A stretch of 40,772 nucleotides of DNA. Source: Methylobacter sp. (GTDB lineage: Bacteria > Pseudomonadota > Gammaproteobacteria > Methylococcales > Methylomonadaceae). The stretch spans positions 1 through 40,772 of the forward strand of contig JAUXTH010000194.1 in NCBI GenBank assembly GCA_030679035.1, given 5' to 3'. Below are positions 8,436 through 16,949 of this stretch, piece after piece. A program made the translations under genes and the position numbers. Each line of letters starts with the position of its first letter. Within the stretch, counting starts at the first letter, position 1. Below the pieces are notes generated by a model. It saw only the letters and a program-made list of their open reading frames with translations. It did no database searches and was not told the origin of the DNA.

Positions 8436-8702
8436 TGAAAAGTCCCAGTATGCATCTGATACATTTGCTGACTAGCTCGACTTAATAGTCGTTATTATAC
8501 ACACAAGTGCCGCATTACTAGCTTGTCGGATATGATTAGGATTTGATTAAAAGTATTGTTTAAATTCAAAAAAATGTTCACTTTAGTAGATATTACGCAA
8601 ATTGTATCAACGTCACCCCGGCAGGGATGACGCATTGTATAGATACCTATGCACTCAAAGGGTAAGTTCGGCAGTTTATCCATAACCAAATTTTTATCAG
8701 CT
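8436..8702. promoter_or_regulatory. Divergent promoter region with a 22-base palindrome
   Basis: This gap separates the minus-strand kinase operon from the plus-strand glycosidase and must hold promoters for both. At 8611-8632 there is a near-perfect palindrome with arms CGTCACCCC and GGGATGACG around a four-base centre. It could be an operator, or another small dispersed repeat of the kind seen elsewhere in the window. No convincing -35/-10 pair could be assigned by eye. Confidence 0.4.
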
Positions 8703-11700
8703 ATGAAGTCATTGATTTTGTTTATTTTTATATTGCAAGCGGTGTTGGTTGCGCTGGCCGGGTTGCCCGTTGCCAAAGCCGATGTATTCGCTGGATTACC
8801 GGTACACGGCACCGCCGAGAGACCGACGGTGCTGCTCGAACTGGGCAATGCGCCGCCGTCGGTTGGCGTTGATGATAAGGCAACGCGGGTGTTTACAGGT
8901 GGAGTTTCCGCCCATGAAGGGGACGCTTCGATTCAGACCGATAAAGATGAAATCAGTTCCTTGCACCCCGGTTTCGGCAGCTGGAAGGTCAGTTTCCGCT
9001 TCAAGGTCAAACCCGGCCTCGCGGCCAAGCCGTATACCTTTTGGGCTCGTTGGCGGCAGGGTGGCGATCCCAATGTCTGCGTGCAATCCTTTGAAGTCTG
9101 GGCCGGACCCGATCCATCCAGGCTGGAGCTGCGCGCCACACTGTCCATGAAACCGAAGGGTTGGGAATATGCCTGGATAGCCGCCGAGTCGCCGGTAAGT
9201 CTCAAGGCCGACGATGCCGTCATCGAGGTGCGGGATAACGGTGCCGGTCATGACGCCAAGGTCTTCGACGCCTTCCTGCTCGCCCCGCCATTGTCCGCTC
9301 TGCCGACCAGCGGCACGGCAGACAGGCCGCTGGTGCTGCTGGACTTGGGCAATGCGCCTGCGCTTGCAGCAATGGAAAAAGATCCGGCCCTGCAAGTCCA
9401 GCTCGGCACGGCCACTGCCGGCCCTGGCGCCGAATCGGTGTTGACCGAAAAGGACGAAGTTCAGGTTTTTCATCAGGGTTTCGGCAGCTGGGGCGCAAAT
9501 TTCCGATTTGAACTCAATCCGGCGATTGCCCCGGGGCAGTACCGTGTTTATGCCCGCTACAAAAGCGGCGGCGAGGTTTCCCAAGTCAGCCAAAATTTCA
9601 CCGTCAAGGCCGGGGCAAAGCCGGATGAACTGGCGACGCGCGGCGATTTCGCTCTGACCAACACCACGCCTTGGGAATATCAATGGTTGCAGTCCGCAGC
9701 TTCCGTCACAGTGCTGCCGGGCGATCGCTGGCTGGAAATCAACAACACCGGCAAAGCGGACGGGAACAAGGTCTTCGACGCCTTCCTGCTGAAGATGGAA
9801 ACGCCGCTGGGCGACTGGATGAGTGCCGCCGAGGCCCAGGCCAGGAATCGCTTTCTGGCGCTGACCAAGGCAGTGCCGGCGGTGACCCAGCGTCTTTATG
9901 TGTTAGATGGCAAAGGCGACAAAAGTGAAATCCTGTTCCGCGGCTTGGCTTCCGAGGCCGCGCGGCCTCGTTATGAAAAGCTGTCGGTCTCCTATCTGGT
10001 AGGGCCGGAAGCCGAAGCCTTGGCCCGCAGCTTGAATATCTCGGCACTGCCTGCCGCATTGATGACCGACGATCATTACGGCATCCTAGGCGTGTTGGCC
10101 CAGCCCAACAATGAACAGGCCGTAACCGGATTTCTTGCCGACCCGGGCAAAGTCGGCATGATGCCTACGCCGCCTGCGGTCGCTGGAGAAACCTCCACGC
10201 CGCTTAAGGGCGGCATACCGGATGCCTGGCTGGTGGGCGGTTTGCAGGACGGCTTATCGGGCGTTTCGGTTTTCGGGCTGGATAGCGAAACCGTATTGCG
10301 TCCGAATCCCGGCCAGCCTTATCTCAGCCTGCAAATGATGGGCGGGGAAATGAGGGCTTGGCATGTCGCGGCGACGGAGGCCAGCGGCGTTATGGACATC
10401 GAGGCCAACACCCAGCATTCCTACGGCTGGTCGCGCGGCAGCGGCTATGCGCAGCTGTACCTGCATGTCGATCAGCCCACAAAGGCGTTACTGCATCTGA
10501 AACAATCCGGCATCAGAACCTTCGTCTGGCTGGATGGGCAGTCTTTTAAATTAGCCGACGATCCTAATCCTCCTGCCGGGTTTTCGTCATCTCCCGGCGA
10601 GCAGGTAAAAAAACTGCTGCATGGGCTGACTACCGAAGGGCTGGTGGCGACCGCGTTGTCGGCTCGTCCCGAAGCGCCGCAACTTGCGACGCTGAATCTG
10701 TCGCCGGGATGGCATAGCCTGCTGGTCAAGCTGGTGATGCAACATGACAAAAACCAACGGTTTTACTTCGCAGGCTTATTAACCGATCCGGCCGGTAAGC
10801 CTCTGGATTCGATCAAGACGCAACCGGCCGATCCCGGCGCCGATCTGGCGCTTAACGGCATCGCCGCCAAGCTGCGGCCTGTGATTTTCGTCGACGCGCC
10901 GGCCAACCTGCCGCATCCGGGCGACCCGCTTAAACTGCGGGTGGACATGCGCTGGCATCCGATTCTGGAGGAAACCGCTTTGCCTGCACCATTGCCGCGC
11001 TTTCCGGCAAAACTGCGGCTGCGTCTGGTTGATTACGGGGGCAACGAGATCGCGGTGCGGGAAATAAGCGGTCAGTTTCCCGGCCAAGTCGAAGCAGACT
11101 TCGGCAAGATCAGCGAGCCCGGCTACTACGCCGTTTACCCCTCGCTGCATACGCCTGACGGCAAGTTGATCATGAACTATCCCGCCGATGGCTTTTCTGT
11201 CGTGGGTGGATCGGCCGAGCAAAAGCATAGACTGGACAAGAAAAAGCTATGGAACAACGACTATTACGCCTTGGCCGACGGGGACAAGAGCTTCAAGCAG
11301 GAAGGTGGGTATTTTTCCTGGCTGGAACGGATGGGGATCTACAAAAGCTTTGGCAGCTATCCGGGCTTCGATCAGCAATATCGGGCGAAGTGGGGGCGAG
11401 CGAAACAACTCGGCTTGGTCTTGTTCGCCGACTCCTCGGGCGACAGCACTTGGCTGAATGACAATCAGGCAGACGGCCAAAACTTCATCAACACGGCTTC
11501 GGCATTTACCCGTTTCTTCAAATCGACCAATGAGATCGACATTCGCTCGGATGCCGAATGGCAAAAACTGCGCGAGCCTGCGCATTGGGTGCAACGCGCC
11601 AAGTGGGAATATGAACAGGCGCACAAGCAGCGCAGCGATGCCCATTACGTTGGCGGCAGTCTGGTGCGGCCGGGCGACAAGGAAGGGGCAGGGCAGTGGT

Positions 11701-12368
11701 TCAAACAGGTGTTGGAACTAGGTCTGGATCATTATCAGGACGCCTGGGATGTTCACGCCTATCCCCAGCAAGCGCCGCGTTTCGGCGGCCCGATCGGCAA
11801 CGGCGAAAACGAGGATGAACGTGGTGTGCTGGCCACATACGCCAGCCTGGGCCGGAAGAACAGCTTGCCTTTTTGGCTGGGCGAAACCGGCGCCAAAGCG
11901 ATGCATGGCTTGACAGGACGCCGCTGGCAGGCAGAACAGGCCGCGAAAATGATCGCCTGGGTTAACAGCCGCAGCGATTACTTAGGCATAGCTTTCTGCA
12001 TAGGCCATGAATACGACTTGGCCTATGGACGGATCTGGGATTACTCGATGGGTCACAAGCCCGGCGAGGCGGCACTGTATACCGCAGGCGCACTGATCGA
12101 CGGCCTGCCGTATAAAGCCTTCGATACCAAGGACGCCAATATCCAGGCGGCTTACTTCGGAGAAACCTTGATGATTTGGCGAACCGATGAGGCAGTCGGT
12201 AATTGGCGGCAGCAGCTTGTTCCCGGTAAATTCTGGGTGCTGGTGGATGTGGTAGGGCATATCCAAGAATTGACGGTTGATGCCTCGGGATACGCGGATA
12301 TCCCGATCTCCGCTAGCCCGGTTTATGTGTTGTCGCGAGCCGAATATGAACGATTGACCAGAAATTGA
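8703..12368 (+). CDS. Secreted multidomain glycoside hydrolase, clan GH-A-like
   Basis: I start at ATG 8703, where a signal peptide begins (MKSLILFIFILQ, cleavage near AKADV); an in-frame ATG lies at 8649. Numbering from 8649, two homologous domains follow at about residues 50-213 and 220-383. Each opens with GTA(E/D)RP..LL(E/D)LGNAP, contains GFGSW and ends KVFDAFLL, and each looks like a beta-sandwich or carbohydrate-binding unit. Further beta-rich segments run to about 860. The C-terminal part looks like a (beta/alpha)8 glycosidase: Glu962 in STNEID is the candidate acid/base and Glu1079 in WLGETGAK the candidate nucleophile, 117 residues apart, with DVHAYP between. Its place beside the polysaccharide locus suggests it acts on that polymer outside the cell. 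No exact GH family is assigned. Confidence 0.75.
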   Translation: MKSLILFIFILQAVLVALAGLPVAKADVFAGLPVHGTAERPTVLLELGNAPPSVGVDDKATRVFTGGVSAHEGDASIQTDKDEISSLHPGFGSWKVSFRFKVKPGLAAKPYTFWARWRQGGDPNVCVQSFEVWAGPDPSRLELRATLSMKPKGWEYAWIAAESPVSLKADDAVIEVRDNGAGHDAKVFDAFLLAPPLSALPTSGTADRPLVLLDLGNAPALAAMEKDPALQVQLGTATAGPGAESVLTEKDEVQVFHQGFGSWGANFRFELNPAIAPGQYRVYARYKSGGEVSQVSQNFTVKAGAKPDELATRGDFALTNTTPWEYQWLQSAASVTVLPGDRWLEINNTGKADGNKVFDAFLLKMETPLGDWMSAAEAQARNRFLALTKAVPAVTQRLYVLDGKGDKSEILFRGLASEAARPRYEKLSVSYLVGPEAEALARSLNISALPAALMTDDHYGILGVLAQPNNEQAVTGFLADPGKVGMMPTPPAVAGETSTPLKGGIPDAWLVGGLQDGLSGVSVFGLDSETVLRPNPGQPYLSLQMMGGEMRAWHVAATEASGVMDIEANTQHSYGWSRGSGYAQLYLHVDQPTKALLHLKQSGIRTFVWLDGQSFKLADDPNPPAGFSSSPGEQVKKLLHGLTTEGLVATALSARPEAPQLATLNLSPGWHSLLVKLVMQHDKNQRFYFAGLLTDPAGKPLDSIKTQPADPGADLALNGIAAKLRPVIFVDAPANLPHPGDPLKLRVDMRWHPILEETALPAPLPRFPAKLRLRLVDYGGNEIAVREISGQFPGQVEADFGKISEPGYYAVYPSLHTPDGKLIMNYPADGFSVVGGSAEQKHRLDKKKLWNNDYYALADGDKSFKQEGGYFSWLERMGIYKSFGSYPGFDQQYRAKWGRAKQLGLVLFADSSGDSTWLNDNQADGQNFINTASAFTRFFKSTNEIDIRSDAEWQKLREPAHWVQRAKWEYEQAHKQRSDAHYVGGSLVRPGDKEGAGQWFKQVLELGLDHYQDAWDVHAYPQQAPRFGGPIGNGENEDERGVLATYASLGRKNSLPFWLGETGAKAMHGLTGRRWQAEQAAKMIAWVNSRSDYLGIAFCIGHEYDLAYGRIWDYSMGHKPGEAALYTAGALIDGLPYKAFDTKDANIQAAYFGETLMIWRTDEAVGNWRQQLVPGKFWVLVDVVGHIQELTVDASGYADIPISASPVYVLSRAEYERLTRN

Positions 12369-12385
12369 GGCTGAGTATTCGCTAG

Positions 12386-12409
12386 TTCCCAAGCTCCAGC
12401 TTGGGAACC
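12386..12409. repeat. Palindromic repeat, family A (copy 1)
   Basis: This is a 24-base near-perfect palindrome with arms GTTCCCAAGC and GCTTGGGAAC around TCCA, preceded by CTA and followed by CAGC. It lies 18 bases after the glycosidase stop and just before the truncated higB. Other copies are at 21943, 24863, 24990 and a variant at 39136. It could act as a terminator hairpin. Confidence 0.8.
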
Positions 12410-12417
12410 AGCATAAA

Positions 12418-12663
12418 ATTTTTTTTGATACCGGCTCCGTAGAAGGTATCCAGCTTCACCATGCGAAACGCTTACGGATGCAGCTTGTGGCATTGGACAC
12501 CGCAACCACTATCGAAGATATGGAAATCCCCGGTTTCAAGCTGCACTCATTGAAGGGCTCAGACAACGACCGATGGTCGGTTTGGGTAAATGGCAACTGG
12601 CGTGTCACGTTTGAATTCCACGACGGTCATGCTTTCATTCTCGATTATGAGGATTACCACTAA
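12418..12663 (+). pseudogene. higB: HigB-type toxin, 5' end missing
   Basis: The frame reads NFFDTGSVEGIQLHHAKRLR, then MQLVALDTATTIEDMEIPG, and ends GNWRVTFEFHDGHAFILDYEDYH. This is the RelE-superfamily HigB toxin, which is normally about 92 residues. The first dozen or so residues and the start codon are gone: a stop codon lies at 12415 and the family A repeat sits directly upstream. The only in-frame ATG (12478) would give 61 residues without the N-terminal helix. Catalytic-region residues toward the C-terminus look preserved, but activity is doubtful. The stop codon overlaps the antitoxin start by one base. Confidence 0.8.
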
Positions 12664-12956
12664 TGGCTATGCACAATCCACCTCATCCAGGAGAGTTCAT
12701 TCGGGACGTCTACCTGGAACCGTTCGGTATCACGGGCAGGCAACTTTCCTCGAAACTTGGCGTTTCGCCTTCTACGCTGAACCGTATTTTAAAAGGCAAC
12801 AGCGGCGTAAGCTCGGAAATGGCGCTTCGACTTTCAAAAGCCTTGGGCCGCTCCCCAGAAAGCTGGCTGATTATGCAGGACAATTACGATCTTTGGCATG
12901 CCAGGCAAACAGTTAATCTTGATGCTGTTGAAAAGATTGAATTTAGGGCTGCATAG
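12663..12956 (+). CDS. higA: HigA-type antitoxin (HTH_3)
   Basis: This 97-residue XRE/HTH protein is of the VapI/HigA type. It starts with the family signature HPGEFIRDVYLEPFGITGRQLS, then the helix-turn-helix (SKLGVSPSTLNRILKGN), then the SSEMALRLSKALGRSPESWL segment. In intact modules HigA binds HigB and represses its own operon. Here the toxin upstream has lost its 5' end, so HigA is probably an orphan antitoxin. It could still neutralise a related toxin elsewhere or act as a regulator. The start overlaps the toxin stop (TAATG). Confidence 0.92.
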   Translation: MAMHNPPHPGEFIRDVYLEPFGITGRQLSSKLGVSPSTLNRILKGNSGVSSEMALRLSKALGRSPESWLIMQDNYDLWHARQTVNLDAVEKIEFRAA

Positions 12957-12963
12957 CTGACGT

Positions 12964-12990
12964 GTTGGGCTTCGCGGTGCTCTGCCCAAC
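12964..12990. repeat. Dispersed hairpin repeat, family B (copy 1)
   Basis: The arms GTTGGGC and GCCCAAC are followed by CTACG. The same pattern occurs at 34693-34720 and 37688-37717. It lies just after higA and may act as a terminator. Confidence 0.55.
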
Positions 12991-13026
12991 CTACGGCCTC
13001 CGTTAAAATTTTTCTGTCGAATGATC

Positions 13027-13060
13027 TACTAACCATTAGTGTTAGTACTAATGGTTAGTA
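13027..13060. repeat. Perfect 14-base inverted repeat
   Basis: The arms TACTAACCATTAGT (13027-13040) and ACTAATGGTTAGTA (13047-13060) are exact reverse complements around the six-base loop GTTAGT. It lies about 105 bases upstream of the membrane protein at 13166. AT-rich arms without a T tail fit a protein-binding operator better than a terminator. No copy was seen elsewhere in the window. Confidence 0.6.
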
Positions 13061-13165
13061 ATGCGTAGGTCACCTAATATGTCACAGAACTTACACTAAA
13101 AGCATTAACGTCTTATCATCATCGACACCTAAAAGTATTGCATTTTTAGAAGCAAGGAGAACGAA

Positions 13166-13888
13166 ATGAGAAATTATTGGTATACAGCATGTTTTGCAGT
13201 ATATATGGCATTTGGATTCAGCATCTTCTTCATCTTTAACGAGTCAACCATTAATTCCTTATGTAAGGACGGCAATTTATACGAGAATCTTGGTGCAATA
13301 TTGTTTTTGTTATCGTCGATAGTGTTTTTTATAACTTATATTAAAACTGAAGGGATTGTGTTAGGTTTTTTGCGAACAAAACACAATATTTTCTTTTTGT
13401 TTGCAGCAATCATATTTTTTATCGGTTTCGGCGAAGAAATAAATTGGGGGCAACGAATGATAGGTTTTGAGACACCCGCATGGCTAAAGGCCATAAATGT
13501 ACAAGGAGAATTTAATTTTCATAACACCTTATCAGATAAACGTAGCCCCATATCGCCTAACAAACCTGTCATCGATATGCTTTTTAACCTTTTTTGGTTT
13601 TGCTACGGCGTTGTGATCCCGGTTTTGAATAAATTTAGCAACACGGGTAAGCGATTTATTGAAAAGTTAAAGTTCCCTGTGATCCCCTTGTATTTTGGGT
13701 GTTTTTTTCTTATAAACTACCTAGCAGGAAAATTAATAACATTAATGTACTCCACAAACCTATTAATCAATAACAAAGCGATAAATGAAATCAAAGAAGG
13801 AGTATATGCTTTTATCTTTTTCCAGATAAGCATATATCTATACCTTAGTTTCGCCAGCTCTAAAAATAAAAATGGTGATACCCGATAA
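13166..13888 (+). CDS. Hypothetical polytopic membrane protein (240 aa)
   Basis: The start is well supported by AAGGAGAACGAA just upstream. The protein has about six hydrophobic segments (about residues 5-25, 42-60, 72-92, 136-156, 170-190, 210-228). A conserved-looking hydrophilic loop at about residues 94-125 contains FGEEINWGQRMIGFETPAWL followed by QGEFNFHN, with a Glu-Glu pair, Trp, Gln, Arg and His-Asn. I have the impression that this loop recurs in uncharacterised bacterial membrane proteins, but no function is known to me. The Glu/His set could be an active or metal site. The gene is strongly AT-rich and stands alone between the higBA remnant and the polysaccharide locus, which suggests transfer. 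Confidence 0.7.
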   Translation: MRNYWYTACFAVYMAFGFSIFFIFNESTINSLCKDGNLYENLGAILFLLSSIVFFITYIKTEGIVLGFLRTKHNIFFLFAAIIFFIGFGEEINWGQRMIGFETPAWLKAINVQGEFNFHNTLSDKRSPISPNKPVIDMLFNLFWFCYGVVIPVLNKFSNTGKRFIEKLKFPVIPLYFGCFFLINYLAGKLITLMYSTNLLINNKAINEIKEGVYAFIFFQISIYLYLSFASSKNKNGDTR

Positions 13889-14209
13889 GCATCTCAAATA
13901 AAAGCAATTAACATTCTAAAGTATTTTTTAGGGTGCAAGAACAGGTTCGGCTAGTGTCGACACGCTATCAATCCCCGATCTGAAAGAGCAATGGTTTCGG
14001 GAAAGATTTTTTCTAATTCCTACTCCCTTCCTGAAGTTACTCCGATCTTCATCTAATTTTAATTAAACCCACAGGTTTCCTCTCATCTTGTCTCTGTAGT
14101 CTATGTCCCATCGTAGCGATTGGTGAATAACGCCGGTCGCAATTACTTTGGGGATGGACGGTTGTTACCGTTCATCATTGAATGCAGACAGAATAGGGAG
14201 TTAACGAAT

Positions 14210-15631
14210 ATGCCACTCGCTTTAGGCAACATCTTCAACGGGCTCTTTAAGCAATATGGACACACCGTGATCCTATTGCTGCGGTTTATCGATATAGCCA
14301 TGCTCATCGGCGCCGCTTGGGTTTCCCATTATTTCTGGCTTCGCCAGTTCGTCGTCGATCAGGATTACCGCATAGTGGTCTCCCTGGGTATTTTGGCGGC
14401 CATCATCTTTTTCGAAATCGGCCAAGTTTACCGTCCCTGGTCGAATGACACCATGCGCGGGGAAGTCGCGCGTGTCGTCAGGGCTTGGGTATCCGCGATC
14501 GTGTCGGTTATTTCCATTGTTGCATTGGTTCGTATGCATTTCTGGTTCGGCTCCAGTTATCGCTGGATCGTTACATGGTGGGTGCTGGGATTGTTATTCG
14601 TCCTCGCCGCCCGTAGTTTGCTGTCCCATGCGTTGCAATGGTTGCGCTCCCGTGGCTGGTCTCAGGGGCGTATCGTTTTGGTCGGATTGAACCAGATGGC
14701 GGTTGCGGTTAGCCGACAGTTGAGCCATTCATCCTGGGCAGGCTTGGAAGTCGTCGGTTATGTCGATGACCCATCCGAAAATCAGCGTACGGTGGGCGAT
14801 TTATCGCTGCCGCGACTCGGAGATTTGGAAGACCTCACTGCCATCGTCACCAAGGAAGCCATTGACGAAGTATGGATTGCGTTCCCCGGCGAATCGTTGG
14901 CCGAACGTGCACAGTATCAACTGCGGCATCTGCCGGTCAGTATCCGGCTGGTTATCGACTGCTTTGATTTCAAACAGAGCAAATTCCTCAGCCTGAACAC
15001 GGTGGCCGGTATTCCGACATTGGATTTTTCGGTTTCCCCGTTGCATGGCGTTAACCGCTATATCAAGGAGGTCATGGATAGATTCTTTGCACTTATCCTG
15101 TTGATTCTGATCAGTCCGTTGCTGCTGCTGATCTCTATCGGCGTCAAGCTGAGTTCGCCAGGCCCGGTGTTTTACCGGCAAGAGCGGATTGGTTGGAACA
15201 ACCGTTCGTTCACGATGATGAAGTTCCGCTCGATGCCGGTGGACGCCGAAGCCAAAACCGGAGCGGTGTGGGCAAAGCCTGGCGAACAACGGGCGACGCG
15301 ATTCGGCGCTTTTTTGCGCAAAACCAGCCTGGACGAACTGCCGCAACTGATCAATGTGCTTAAGGGCGACATGTCCCTGGTCGGACCTCGTCCTGAACGC
15401 CCGGATTTTGTCGAAGTCTTCAAGGATCAGGTGCCTAATTACATGAAAAAGCACATGGTCAAGGCCGGCATCACCGGCTGGGCGCAAGTCAACGGCTGGC
15501 GAGGTGACACTGACTTGAACCGGCGCATCGAACACGATTTGTATTACATCCAGCATTGGTCGGTTTGGTTCGATCTGGAAATTGCACTGCGCACTGTACT
15601 AACCGGTTTTATCAATAAAAATGCTTATTGA
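14210..15631 (+). CDS. wcaJ: Undecaprenyl-phosphate sugar phosphotransferase (WcaJ/EpsE type)
   Basis: This enzyme begins the repeat unit by moving a sugar-1-phosphate, typically glucose, from the UDP-sugar to undecaprenyl phosphate at the inner membrane. The start at ATG 14210 is chosen because AGGGAG lies about 10 bases upstream; the frame is open to 14120. The N-terminal half has four membrane segments and a CoA-binding-like Rossmann part (RIVLVGLNQMAVAV). A fifth segment (FFALILLILISPLLLLI) leads into the catalytic domain with KLSSPGPVFYRQERIGWNN, FRSM, LDELPQLINVLKGDMSLVGPRPE and ITGWAQVNGWRGDT. The length of 473 residues is normal. First gene of the polysaccharide locus. Confidence 0.94.
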   Translation: MPLALGNIFNGLFKQYGHTVILLLRFIDIAMLIGAAWVSHYFWLRQFVVDQDYRIVVSLGILAAIIFFEIGQVYRPWSNDTMRGEVARVVRAWVSAIVSVISIVALVRMHFWFGSSYRWIVTWWVLGLLFVLAARSLLSHALQWLRSRGWSQGRIVLVGLNQMAVAVSRQLSHSSWAGLEVVGYVDDPSENQRTVGDLSLPRLGDLEDLTAIVTKEAIDEVWIAFPGESLAERAQYQLRHLPVSIRLVIDCFDFKQSKFLSLNTVAGIPTLDFSVSPLHGVNRYIKEVMDRFFALILLILISPLLLLISIGVKLSSPGPVFYRQERIGWNNRSFTMMKFRSMPVDAEAKTGAVWAKPGEQRATRFGAFLRKTSLDELPQLINVLKGDMSLVGPRPERPDFVEVFKDQVPNYMKKHMVKAGITGWAQVNGWRGDTDLNRRIEHDLYYIQHWSVWFDLEIALRTVLTGFINKNAY

Positions 15632-15713
15632 GGCGAAAGACTAAGGGCTAAGGGCGAGAGGTGGATACGTTGAAATTCAGGTTTTTTAGCCTTGAGCCTT
15701 TCGTCTTTCGCCT
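15631..15713. repeat. Imperfect inverted repeat between wcaJ and wza
   Basis: The left arm begins AGGCGAAAGAC at 15631 and the right arm, ending at 15713, is its reverse complement (GTCTTTCGCCT). Pairing continues imperfectly inward for about 25 bases (GGGCTAAGG against CCTTGAGCC). It starts on the last base of the wcaJ stop codon. It could form a hairpin that weakens readthrough into wza. Confidence 0.6.
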
Positions 15714-15770
15714 GCTCTTAAAACCATCGCTTTCATAAATATGCTGCATGACTATAGGAATACATTTGCC

Positions 15771-16898
15771 ATGATTAGATTAACGTTTAGATCAATGCCC
15801 CTGATACCGGCTTTGCTGCTGCAAGCCTGCTCTTTAACGCCCGGCATGGAGATGGAGACCAACAGCCCGTCATCGAATATAGAGGTTCCGATGATGGTAG
15901 ACGGCAAGTTAATCAAGGAAAAGGCGAAGATTTCTCAGATTACCGCAGACCTGATTATCGACCGGGAAAATTCGAAACGACGGGAGATCAACGAACTACC
16001 GTCTCAGGTTGTCCCGATGACCGCATATAAGATCGGACCGCATGACAGGCTTCAAATCACGGTGTGGGAACATCCAGAATTGAACGATCCGGGCGGCGAG
16101 AAAATCGACCCCGAGTTGGCGGGCAAGATGGTCCAAGATGACGGCATGCTTTATTACCCCTACGTGGGCAACATCCAGGTGAAAGGCAAAACCGCCAACG
16201 AGGTTCGGGAGTTATTGAGCCAAGGGCTTTCCAAATACTTCAAGAAAGTCAAACTCGATGTCCGGGTGCTGTCTTTCCAGAGTCATCGGACAGCCGTGGT
16301 CGGTCAGGTCAAAACGCCGGGGATCCAGGCGATGACCGAGACGCCATTGACGATTACCGAAGCCATCAGCCGTGCTGGCGGCGTGACCGAGGATGCCGAT
16401 ATGAGCAACGTGACCTTGGCCCGCGATGGCAAGCTCTATAAAATCGATGTTCTGAGGTTATACGAAAAGGGCGGCGCTGAGCAAAACCTGCTGCTCAAGG
16501 ACGGCGACGTGCTGAATGTCTCCGACCGCAAGGACAACGAGGTGTTCGTAATGGGCGAAGTCGGCAAGCAGCAGGCTCTGCAAATCAACAAGGGCAAATT
16601 GACGCTCGCACAGGCGCTGGCGAAAGCCTATGGGATTGATTTCAATACTTCGCTGGCGGAAGAGGTTTATGTGATTCGGACAGGAGAGCTAAAGACGGGA
16701 GAGCTAAAGCCGGAAATTTTCCAGTTGAATGCGAAATCGCCTGACGCGCTGATTCTAGCGGATCAGTTCCACTTGCAAGCTCACGATACCGTTTTCGTAA
16801 GTACCGCAGGCGTGACCCAGTGGTCCCGAGTCCTGAACCAAATCCTGCCGTCATCTTTCACGTCGGTTATGTCGAAAGCCGCCACCATGGGCTTGTAA
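15771..16898 (+). CDS. wza: Polysaccharide export lipoprotein, Wza family
   Basis: The start at ATG 15771 gives a lipoprotein signal with lipobox LLLQAC. Wza-type proteins form the outer-membrane export channel for group 1-like capsules and exopolysaccharides. The Poly_export domain begins at YKIGPHDRLQITVWEHPEL, followed by SLBB-like domains (VVGQVKTPGIQAMTETPLTITEAISRAGG; then VFVMGEVGKQ.ALQINKGKLTLAQALAKAYG). The C-terminal amphipathic stretch (WSRVLNQILPSSFTSVMSKA) fits the helix that crosses the outer membrane. A 15-base tandem duplication at 16680-16709 adds the residues TGELK twice. The gene lies 52 bases upstream of wzc. Confidence 0.92.
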   Translation: MIRLTFRSMPLIPALLLQACSLTPGMEMETNSPSSNIEVPMMVDGKLIKEKAKISQITADLIIDRENSKRREINELPSQVVPMTAYKIGPHDRLQITVWEHPELNDPGGEKIDPELAGKMVQDDGMLYYPYVGNIQVKGKTANEVRELLSQGLSKYFKKVKLDVRVLSFQSHRTAVVGQVKTPGIQAMTETPLTITEAISRAGGVTEDADMSNVTLARDGKLYKIDVLRLYEKGGAEQNLLLKDGDVLNVSDRKDNEVFVMGEVGKQQALQINKGKLTLAQALAKAYGIDFNTSLAEEVYVIRTGELKTGELKPEIFQLNAKSPDALILADQFHLQAHDTVFVSTAGVTQWSRVLNQILPSSFTSVMSKAATMGL

Positions 16899-16949
16899 CG
16901 GTGTGCAAGGCTCGGATTTTCTTTTCACATGATTGGGATATGAAAAACT

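Noticed and set aside
8796-9683. Minus-strand open frame (295 codons) opposite the glycosidase N-terminal domains
   Set aside because: The plus-strand reading has a signal peptide and two homologous domains; the minus reading shows no family features.
13954-13963. GTGTCGACAC palindrome upstream of wcaJ as an operator
   Set aside because: Ten-base palindromes occur by chance in a window of this size and no second copy supports a role.
14801-15556. Minus-strand open frame (251 codons) opposite wcaJ
   Set aside because: Opposite strongly conserved catalytic motifs of the sugar phosphotransferase, with a low-complexity Gln/Asp-rich translation and no ribosome binding site.
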